Shown here piece after piece: positions 1-5,045 of a stretch of DNA of 6,058 nt (its first letter is position 1; each line of letters opens with the position of its first letter). The translations under genes were made by a program, and so were the position numbers. The notes below the pieces were generated by a model. It saw only the letters and a program-made list of their open reading frames with translations. It searched no databases and was not told where the DNA came from. Source of the DNA: Synergistes sp. (GTDB lineage Bacteria > Synergistota > Synergistia > Synergistales > Synergistaceae); contig JAEEYY010000168.1 of the NCBI GenBank assembly GCA_016288355.1, forward strand, positions 1 through 6,058. Direction: 5' to 3'.

Positions 1-2
1 AT

Positions 3-479
3 ATGCAAGAAGAACCAAAAAGTTTCCTGCCGGTAAAAATACACCTTTTGGAAAGCGACACAGCGATACTGTCGCCCGCCTACCTCTTTGGCGCAAATGT
101 CATGCTGAGGGGTATATTATTCGGAGTAAAGCTCACCCCGGTAACAGTATCTGTAGACGCAGCAAGCGGCAGGACGTCGCTTATCAAAGGCACGGCCGAA
201 GTAACCGACGATATCTCATTTCCCTGCGCCTGCCGCAGGCTTGAAGCAAAGCTCAGCAAAACGGCGGCGGCGGCGCTTGCGGACGAGGCGGCCGTGCCTG
301 ACTGCGCAAAAGGATGGCGGCGCGGCATCACCTCGGCAAAGGTCATTGCCAGACCTGCTGAAGAGAGGTATGTCTGGCATGTTTATATCCTTCGCGGCAA
401 TCAGCTGATCGACAGCTTCAGCGGTGCGTCTGCCGACGCTTCGGGACTGATCGGTTTTTTGCTCGGCCAGGAAGGATAA
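3..479 (+). CDS. Hypothetical protein, possibly 5'-truncated by the window edge
   Basis: This 158-residue reading frame ends in TAA and shows normal coding character with GC-rich third positions. I do not recognise a family. No signal peptide, lipobox or clear membrane helix is visible; a moderately hydrophobic stretch lies at about residues 25-50. Two segments look alike by eye: about residues 45-57 (a beta-like run ending in VDAASGRT) and about residues 122-142 (YVWHVYILRG followed by LIDSFSGAS). The pattern of a strand, then an Asp, then Ser-Gly faintly recalls PepSY-like modules, but this is too weak to name. The ATG at position 3 is the first codon visible, and no upstream bases exist to show a ribosome binding site, so the true start may lie outside the window. 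It converges on the transporter gene and shares a terminator region with it. Confidence is good that it is a gene, low on function. Confidence 0.65.
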   Translation: MQEEPKSFLPVKIHLLESDTAILSPAYLFGANVMLRGILFGVKLTPVTVSVDAASGRTSLIKGTAEVTDDISFPCACRRLEAKLSKTAAAALADEAAVPDCAKGWRRGITSAKVIARPAEERYVWHVYILRGNQLIDSFSGASADASGLIGFLLGQEG

Positions 480-572
480 CGAAACGGCTGCAGCCCTTTC
501 AGCAGCAGGACAATAAAAGCACCTTACATTTTGTCTGATTCGTGCATTTTTTACTATCTTTACCATTTCAGC

Positions 573-610
573 AAAAAAAAAGAGGGGGATGAACCACATG
601 CCACCCCTCT
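573..610 (-). terminator. Rho-independent terminator of the NSS transporter gene, possibly bidirectional
   Basis: On the minus strand a 7-bp AGAGGGG/CCCCTCT stem (604-610 with 581-587) is followed at once by a run of T corresponding to the nine A at 573-581. An extra inner ATG/CAT pairing can close part of the loop. It lies about 45 bases past the transporter stop codon. Read on the plus strand, the same hairpin is followed by a pyrimidine-rich stretch (CTTTCTGTTTT), so it may also stop transcripts of the plus-strand gene ending at 479, which has no other convincing terminator. Confidence 0.85.
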
Positions 611-655
611 CTTTCTGTTTTGCAAATGGAATGTAAATCTTAGCCGGAATTGCTT

Positions 656-1999
656 TTACCACTTCAGCCCGTTTATAAATATAAGCGCCACGCTGACCGG
701 GACAACTATGCGGCACACCCAGAGCCATGCCTTATAAAACGGGAAATCGTGAGTTCCGCAGTTTGTGACTTCTTCCTTCGCTCCTTTAGTCCAGAGCCAG
801 CCGACAAAGAATGACGTAAGAATGCCGCAGACCGGCATAACCGCATTATTCGTGATGAAATCCATAGCGTCAAGGAAATCCTTGCCGTATATCTTAGGGA
901 AGTGTCCCCCTACTGAAAGGGCCGACGGAATACCGAGAAGCGTTACCGCAAGTCCCATTATCAGCGACGCCTTGAGCCGCGGCCAGCCGATCTCATCTAC
1001 GGCAAAGGCGACTACCACTTCGAAGAGAGAGAATGCCGATGTTAGAGCGGCTATGAACAGCAGAGCAAAAAATGCAAATGAAAATACAGCGCCCATCGGC
1101 ATTTTTGCGAATACTATCGGAAGAGTCACAAAAGTCAGGCCGGGGCCAGCGCCTGCATCGACGCCGAAGGCAAAGACCGCCGGGAATATTATCAGTCCCG
1201 CCATTACCGCGACTGCTGTATCAAGCAGCACTATAGTAGAGGTGACCTTGGGCATATATTCCTGTTTGCCGAGATAACTTCCATAGGTGATTATTATCCC
1301 CATAGCAAGGGAAAGAGAGTAGAAGCCCTGCCCCACCGCCGAAAGCACGGCTTCTCCCGAAAGCTTCGAAAAATCCGGAAGCAGATAGAACTTCAGCCCC
1401 TCCGCGGCGCCGGGAAGGGTCACGGCACGGGCTATCAGCAGGATAAGAATCAAAAAAAGCGCCGGCATAAGGACTTTACAGCTCTTTTCGATTCCCTCGC
1501 CTATTCCGCGGCATACTACTGCGACAACTATCGCCATAACGGCAATGTGATAAGCTATCGCCTGCACAGGGTCGGAAACAAAGGCACCGAATGCATCCGC
1601 GGCCTTTCCGCCCGCAGCAGCCTCCATCAGCCCGCCGAAAGACTTGAACATATATGCAAGAGTCCATCCGGCTATCACCGCATAGTATGAAAGGATAACA
1701 AAACCGCAGAAAAAGCCCATCCAGCCCACAAGAGGCCATGCTCCCCCGCCTAATTTCCTGAAAGTGCCTACAGAGTCGAGTCTTGCGCTGCGTCCCAGTG
1801 CAAATTCGGCAAGCATGAGGGAAGATCCTATTACTGTTACTATTATCAGATAAACAAGGACAAAGGCCGCTCCGCCGTACTTACCTGTAATGTACGGAAA
1901 ACGCCATACGTTTCCAAGACCGACAGCTGAACCTGCCGCTGCCATTATAAAACCGAACTTACTGCCCCACTCTTCTCTTTTTCCGTTCTTTTCTGACAC
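656..1999 (-). CDS. Sodium-dependent amino-acid transporter, NSS (SNF) family, 11-helix type
   Basis: This inner-membrane symporter probably imports an amino acid using the sodium gradient. From the GTG at 1999 it is 447 residues. Helix 1 (about 12-36) carries the family signature AVGLGNVWRFPY at 25-36. Helix 6 (about 221-242) has GQGFYSLSLAMG, matching the unwound LeuT substrate and Na1 region. Helix 8 holds Thr320-Ser321, matching the LeuT Na2 ligands. Asp260 in helix 7 is an acidic residue close to LeuT Glu290, which fits a chloride-independent bacterial member. I count 11 hydrophobic segments, the last ending at the C-terminus (VALIFINGLKW), like MhsT and Tyt1 rather than 12-helix LeuT. 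The start is chosen because GGAGGAG lies nine bases upstream and the promoter at 2067-2095 sits inside the longer reading frame to 2095. The gene appears monocistronic. Substrate unknown; family assignment very secure. Confidence 0.95.
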   Translation of the reverse strand: MSEKNGKREEWGSKFGFIMAAAGSAVGLGNVWRFPYITGKYGGAAFVLVYLIIVTVIGSSLMLAEFALGRSARLDSVGTFRKLGGGAWPLVGWMGFFCGFVILSYYAVIAGWTLAYMFKSFGGLMEAAAGGKAADAFGAFVSDPVQAIAYHIAVMAIVVAVVCRGIGEGIEKSCKVLMPALFLILILLIARAVTLPGAAEGLKFYLLPDFSKLSGEAVLSAVGQGFYSLSLAMGIIITYGSYLGKQEYMPKVTSTIVLLDTAVAVMAGLIIFPAVFAFGVDAGAGPGLTFVTLPIVFAKMPMGAVFSFAFFALLFIAALTSAFSLFEVVVAFAVDEIGWPRLKASLIMGLAVTLLGIPSALSVGGHFPKIYGKDFLDAMDFITNNAVMPVCGILTSFFVGWLWTKGAKEEVTNCGTHDFPFYKAWLWVCRIVVPVSVALIFINGLKW

Positions 2000-2008
2000 A
2001 AAAAACCA

Positions 2009-2015
2009 CTCCTCC
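2009..2015 (-). promoter_or_regulatory. Ribosome binding site that sets the GTG start of the transporter
   Basis: On the minus strand GGAGGAG lies nine bases before the GTG at 1999-1997. No comparable site precedes the in-frame ATG at 2095, which in addition overlaps the -35 element of the promoter. This decides for the 447-residue protein over a 479-residue version. Confidence 0.85.
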
Positions 2016-2066
2016 AGGATCTGCCCCGTGTGCCAATTTGTAAACTGAATAATTCCAACTTTGAAT

Positions 2067-2095
2067 TTTATAACATAAAAACCCAGGCCGGACAA
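2067..2095 (-). promoter_or_regulatory. Sigma-70-type promoter with extended -10, for the transporter gene
   Basis: Minus strand: the -35 element TTGTCC (2090-2095), a 17-base spacer, then TATAAA (2067-2072) preceded by TGT, which gives an extended -10. Transcription should start near 2060, leaving a leader of about 60 bases before the GTG at 1999. The motif match is good but no experimental start is known. Confidence 0.75.
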
Positions 2096-2115
2096 TACTT
2101 AAACCGGTATATTCC

Positions 2116-2128
2116 GTTCGATTCGAAC
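2116..2128. promoter_or_regulatory. Perfect 6-1-6 inverted repeat upstream of the transporter promoter, candidate operator
   Basis: GTTCGA-T-TCGAAC is a perfect dyad with a single central base. It lies 20 bases upstream of the -35 element, so its centre is near -62 relative to the predicted start at about 2060. That is a usual distance for an activator binding site. No regulator gene is adjacent, so the binding protein is unknown. The role is inferred from symmetry and position only. Confidence 0.4.
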
Positions 2129-2189
2129 ACATTTAACTGCTGCAGTACATTCGGACCCGGACAGAAATGAGAAGATCGGTGCCGTAAAC

Positions 2190-2226
2190 AAAAAACCGCG
2201 CGCATCTGTGTCATGCGCGCGGTTTT
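2190..2226 (-). terminator. Rho-independent terminator of the rny-ymdB unit
   Basis: A perfect 10-bp GC-rich stem (CCGCGCGCAT at 2196-2205 with ATGCGCGCGG at 2213-2222) encloses a seven-base loop. Four flanking A:T pairs extend it to 14 bp. On the minus strand it is followed by six T (2195 down to 2190). The stem starts at the ymdB stop codon itself: base 2226 belongs to both. In plus orientation the T tract is shorter (four), so termination of minus-strand transcripts is the main role. Confidence 0.92.
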
Positions 2227-3011
2227 CAGTTATTTTTCAAAACGATTCTGTTTACTCTTTCAATGTTCAGAGAGCGGCCTGTTTCTTCATCTATCTCAAT
2301 AACTGCTCCCTGAAATCTCACGTCTTCTTCACAGATCTCGAACTTGAACGGCGTCCCCTGCAGGAATTTCGGCATTACCGATTCGGCGGTCATGCCTATT
2401 ATGCCGGCGTGTCCTCCGGTCATCCCGGCATCGGACAAAAAAGCCGTACCTCCTGGAAGTATCCCCTCGTCCGCTGTCTGAACATGGGTGTGAGTCCCCA
2501 CGACCGCCGATACTCTGCCGTCCAGATAGAGTCCCAGAGCTCTTTTTTCAGATGTAGCCTCGGCATGTATGTCCACAAATACTGCCGGGACAGGACATTC
2601 CGAGATTATTCTGTCCGCTGTCTGAAAAGGACAATCAAGCGGAGGCATGAACGTACGCCCCTGAAGGCAGAGGACTGCGAGCTTTTTTTTGTTTTTTTCA
2701 TAAACGGCATAGCCCTTCCCCCGGGTACCGGCCGGATGGTTGGCAGGGCGCAGAACACGTTTTTCAGCATCAAGCACAGGAATGAAATCTCTTTTATCCC
2801 AAACATGATTGCCGTTAGTCAGTATATCGATCCCGGCATTGAAAAGCTCGTTCATTACCTTTTCCGTAAGGCCGAAACCTGCGGCGCTGTTTTCGCCGTT
2901 GGCTATGATAAAATCGAAACCGCCATAATCTTCGCGCAGCTTCGGTATCTCCGACGACACGGCGCCGCGTCCCGGACGCCCCATGATATCGCCTATAAAA
3001 AGTATGCGCAT
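2226..3011 (-). CDS. ymdB: YmdB-family metallophosphoesterase (2',3'-cyclic nucleotide 2'-phosphodiesterase)
   Basis: The 261-residue length is typical for this cytoplasmic family, which hydrolyses 2',3'-cyclic nucleotides at a dinuclear metal site. All expected metal ligands are visible: Asp8 in GDIMGRPGR, Glu40-Asn41 in ANGENSAAGFG, Asn68-His69 in GNHVWDKR, His149 in HAEATSEKRA, and His174 and His176 in GTHTHVQTADE, followed by DAGMTG at 194-199. It starts 18 bases after the rny stop codon with only a weak AGG as ribosome binding site, so translational coupling to rny is likely. A lysine-rich loop (residues 106-110) is encoded by A7-C-A8 and contains two in-frame heptamers of the slippery type. 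A strong terminator abuts the stop codon. In Bacillus subtilis YmdB also affects biofilm and motility choice; whether that applies here is unknown. Confidence 0.95.
   Translation of the reverse strand: MRILFIGDIMGRPGRGAVSSEIPKLREDYGGFDFIIANGENSAAGFGLTEKVMNELFNAGIDILTNGNHVWDKRDFIPVLDAEKRVLRPANHPAGTRGKGYAVYEKNKKKLAVLCLQGRTFMPPLDCPFQTADRIISECPVPAVFVDIHAEATSEKRALGLYLDGRVSAVVGTHTHVQTADEGILPGGTAFLSDAGMTGGHAGIIGMTAESVMPKFLQGTPFKFEICEEDVRFQGAVIEIDEETGRSLNIERVNRIVLKNN
2683..2698 (-). other. A7-C-A8 tract with two in-frame -1 slippery heptamers inside ymdB
   Basis: On the minus strand, codons 105-110 read GAA AAA AAC AAA AAA AAG. This contains A AAA AAC and A AAA AAG, both in the phase needed for -1 tandem slippage, the second being the dnaX-type heptamer. 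A -1 shift at the second would add about 15 codons and end at a TGA, giving a protein of about 125 residues that lacks the histidine ligands at 149, 174 and 176. It may simply reflect a lysine-rich loop in an organism that uses AAA freely. Confidence 0.35.
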
Positions 3012-3029
3012 CTCTACGGGGCCTGGCGC

Positions 3030-4571
3030 CTATTTGGCGTAATCGACAGCACGGGTCTCTTTTATAAGCGTGACTTTTATCTGTCCCGGATATCTCAGCT
3101 CTTCTTCTATCTTACGGGCAATATCGTATGCAAGCTTCTGCATCTCTCCCTCATCGGCAACGTCCGGAGCCACAGCGACCCTGACTTCGCGCCCGGCCTG
3201 TATCGCATAAGCCTTACTCACACCGTGGAAAGTGTTCGCTACTTCCTCAAGTTTCTCCAGGCGCTTCACATAGGCGTCAAGGCTCTCCCTGCGCGCACCG
3301 GGGCGGGAGGCGCTTACTGCGTCTGCCGCGGCGACAAGCAGAGCGTATATCGTCTGAGGCTCTTCGTCTTCGTGGTGTGATGCTATTGCGTTCACTATAT
3401 CCGGCGCTTCACCGTAGCGCTTTGCTATATCGGCTCCGATCTTAGCGTGCGGACCTTCTATCTGGTGATCGACGGCTTTGCCTATATCGTGCAGCAGACC
3501 GGCTCTCCTTGCCTTAAATTCATCGAGCCCGAGCTCCGCCGCCATTACGCCGGCTAGGTGGGCGACCTCAAGGCTGTGCGAAAGCGCATTCTGCCCGTAG
3601 CTCGTGCGGTAGCGCAGCTGACCGACGATCTTCGCAAGTTCTGCATGCATATTCTTTATACCCGTTTCCAGAAGCGCTTCTTCGGCTGTCTCGATAATCT
3701 GAGCCTGAACATCTTTTTCGGCCTTTTCTATTATTTCCTCTATTCGGGCCGGATGTATCCTGCCGTCAACGACGAGCCTTTCAAGTGAAAGGCGGGCGAC
3801 CTCACGCCGCACAGGATCAAAGCTGCTCAAAGTCACCGCTTCCGGTGTATCGTCAACTATAAGGTCAACTCCGGTAAGAGTTTCAAACGTCCTGATATTG
3901 CGCCCTTCGCGGCCGATGATGCGTCCTTTCATCTCGTCCGACGGCAGGCTTACAACACTCACCACGGCATCTGAAGCATAATCAACGCTGCAGCGCTGTA
4001 TCGCAACGGCCAAAATATCCTGGGCCTTGTGGTCGGCCTCACGTTTGGCCCTCTCCTCAAGTTCTTTCAGGCGAAGGCCGATCAGGTGATTAGCCTCCGT
4101 TTCAACTTCTGCAAGGAGCTGCGCGCGTGCCTCATCCCTGGTAAGCTGGGCTATCTGCTCAAGTTTTTCGATAAGTTCCTGTTCCTGGGCGGAAAGTCTG
4201 TTGAGCTTTTCCTGGACCTGCTCGTTGCGGCTTTTCAGATCTTCCTCCCTGCGGCTGATATTCTCGATCTTTCTGTCGAGATTTTCTTCTTTCTGCTCCA
4301 GCCTGCGTTCAGACCTCTGCAGTTCGCCACGTCTTTCCTTTGTGTCGCGGTCAAGCTCCTGCCTCAGTCTCAGGACCTCTTCCTTGCCTTCAGCCAGGAT
4401 CTCGCGTTTGGAGGCTTCCGCTTTTTTTGTGGCATCCCTTATGATTCGTTCAGCTTCCGATAAACTTCCCTGAATTTTTTTCTCTTCGTTTTTTTTGTGG
4501 TATGTGTAACCTCCGAAAGAGCCTGCCGCCAGGCCTAAGATCACACATAACACTGCTAATACTGCTTCCAT
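3030..4571 (-). CDS. rny: Ribonuclease Y
   Basis: RNase Y is a membrane-anchored endoribonuclease that begins decay of many mRNAs. At 513 residues it has the usual length and the full domain order. A single N-terminal membrane helix spans about residues 2-22. A long charged coiled coil covers about 28-190. A KH RNA-binding domain follows, with GRIIGREGRNIRTFE at 216-230. The HD hydrolase domain holds NALSHSLEVAHLAG (His332), the HDIGK motif with His361-Asp362, HH at 399-400 and Asp417 in AAADAVSAS. The C-terminal RNase Y domain runs to the end. The ATG at 4571 is preceded by GAGGTGAAGGA (4577-4587 on the plus strand), a good ribosome binding site, and the membrane helix begins right after it. 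It leads an operon with ymdB 18 bases downstream. A candidate promoter and a leader hairpin lie in the 170 bases upstream. Confidence 0.98.
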   Translation of the reverse strand: MEAVLAVLCVILGLAAGSFGGYTYHKKNEEKKIQGSLSEAERIIRDATKKAEASKREILAEGKEEVLRLRQELDRDTKERRGELQRSERRLEQKEENLDRKIENISRREEDLKSRNEQVQEKLNRLSAQEQELIEKLEQIAQLTRDEARAQLLAEVETEANHLIGLRLKELEERAKREADHKAQDILAVAIQRCSVDYASDAVVSVVSLPSDEMKGRIIGREGRNIRTFETLTGVDLIVDDTPEAVTLSSFDPVRREVARLSLERLVVDGRIHPARIEEIIEKAEKDVQAQIIETAEEALLETGIKNMHAELAKIVGQLRYRTSYGQNALSHSLEVAHLAGVMAAELGLDEFKARRAGLLHDIGKAVDHQIEGPHAKIGADIAKRYGEAPDIVNAIASHHEDEEPQTIYALLVAAADAVSASRPGARRESLDAYVKRLEKLEEVANTFHGVSKAYAIQAGREVRVAVAPDVADEGEMQKLAYDIARKIEEELRYPGQIKVTLIKETRAVDYAK

Positions 4572-4630
4572 GGATATCCTTCACCTCATTATTCATTTGT
4601 CATGGTACGCATAAACGTCAGACGTAGAAT

Positions 4631-4665
4631 CAAATTTAAAGGCCGGCAACAGATCCCTGCCAGCC
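4631..4665 (-). terminator. GC-rich hairpin with T/A-rich tail between the ROK operon and rny (terminator or rny leader stem-loop)
   Basis: Minus-strand RNA can form an 8-bp stem, GGCTGGCA (4665-4658) with TGCCGGCC (4648-4641), with one G-U pair and a nine-base loop, followed by TTTAAATTT. The G-U pair is a C-A mismatch on the plus strand, so the hairpin is better on the minus strand. It could end transcripts of the upstream kinase unit. It also lies at the very 5' end of the transcript predicted from the promoter at 4673-4701, about 70 bases before the rny start. The T tract is interrupted, so termination may be partial. Confidence 0.55.
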
Positions 4666-4672
4666 TTCTGAT

Positions 4673-4701
4673 ATTTTACATAAAAAATGACGATTTCACA
4701 A
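4673..4701 (-). promoter_or_regulatory. Candidate sigma-70-type promoter of rny-ymdB
   Basis: Minus strand: TTGTGA (4696-4701) as -35, a spacer of exactly 17 bases, then TAAAAT (4673-4678) as -10, five of six matches to consensus. The predicted start near 4666 leaves a leader of about 95 bases. A 12-bp palindrome lies ten bases upstream of the -35 box. Confidence 0.6.
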
Positions 4702-4711
4702 GGGGTACAGA

Positions 4712-4723
4712 TTGCGCGCGCAA
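4712..4723. repeat. 12-bp perfect palindrome upstream of the rny promoter
   Basis: TTGCGCGCGCAA is fully self-complementary and sits ten bases upstream of the candidate -35 element, centred near -52 from the predicted start. It could be a regulator site, or a chance product of alternating GC. It lies just past the stop codon of the 90-residue gene but is not followed by a T tract, so it is not a terminator. Confidence 0.3.
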
Positions 4724-4744
4724 ACGGCGCAGCGGCATAATGCT

Positions 4745-5017
4745 TTATCCCAGGCTCACATCGAACGGCCCGTCTGTTATTTCCGCTTTTTCACGCTGGA
4801 TCACAAAACGCCGGCTTATATTTTCGAGCAGCGACGCTCCCCCCGCTTCGTACCATCTGACGAGCGGGGCTGCTTTGTCTCCAGAGAGATAGTCTTCATA
4901 ATTTTCAGGCCACTCAGAGCGTTTTTCTTCATTGAGCGCTTTTATCATTACGAAACCGCGCTCTGTTTCTATTGCTGCACCTTCAAATCCGTCGCTTTTT
5001 ATTTTCACTACTTTCAT
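4745..5017 (-). CDS. Small hypothetical protein, 90 residues
   Basis: This is a soluble, highly charged protein with no signal peptide or membrane helix. The first 30 residues look like short beta strands (MKVVKIKSDGFEGAAIETERGF at the start, given here only as far as residue 22 in part: MKVVKIKS then GAAIETERGF). An acidic, aromatic middle follows (SEWPENYEDYLSG, about 34-46), then APLVRWYEAGG at about 50-60, which looks helical. I do not recognise a family. By eye the strand-rich start resembles the small N-terminal domain of fumarylacetoacetate-hydrolase-family enzymes, but there is no room for a catalytic domain before rny, so it is either a stand-alone protein or a remnant. GGGAGGG lies seven bases before the ATG, an excellent ribosome binding site that argues for real translation. 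It starts 28 bases after the kinase stop codon and is probably cotranscribed with it. Confidence 0.7.
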   Translation of the reverse strand: MKVVKIKSDGFEGAAIETERGFVMIKALNEEKRSEWPENYEDYLSGDKAAPLVRWYEAGGASLLENISRRFVIQREKAEITDGPFDVSLG

Positions 5018-5024
5018 ATGTTTT

Positions 5025-5031
5025 CCCTCCC
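5025..5031 (-). promoter_or_regulatory. Strong ribosome binding site of the 90-residue protein
   Basis: On the minus strand GGGAGGG ends seven bases before the ATG at 5017. It is one of the two best such sites in the window and is the main support that this small gene is translated from the chosen start. Confidence 0.75.
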
Positions 5032-5045
5032 GCCTTCACATTTAT

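Noticed and set aside
480..515. GCTGC...GCAGC hairpin right after the first gene as its terminator
   Set aside because: The stem is only five bases and is not followed by a T tract; the hairpin at 573-610 is a better candidate.
216..728. A 170-codon minus-strand frame running through the terminator and antisense to the first gene
   Set aside because: It crosses the strong terminator at 573-610 and overlaps both the transporter 3' end and the plus-strand gene, with no recognisable domain.
2111..2135. Possible tRNA, because GTTCGATTC matches a T-loop
   Set aside because: The flanking five bases do not pair as a T stem on either strand, and no acceptor or anticodon arms can be drawn; the region is better read as an inverted repeat upstream of a promoter.
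2208..3380. A long plus-strand open frame of 390 codons antisense to ymdB and the 3' end of rny
   Set aside because: It starts inside the terminator hairpin, shows no family features, is rich in Arg, His, Cys and Phe as expected of an antisense shadow, and the minus strand encodes two unmistakable proteins here.
4588..4640. A second rny promoter between the hairpin and the start codon
   Set aside because: TTGATT is present, but no acceptable -10 element lies at 16-18 bases from it.
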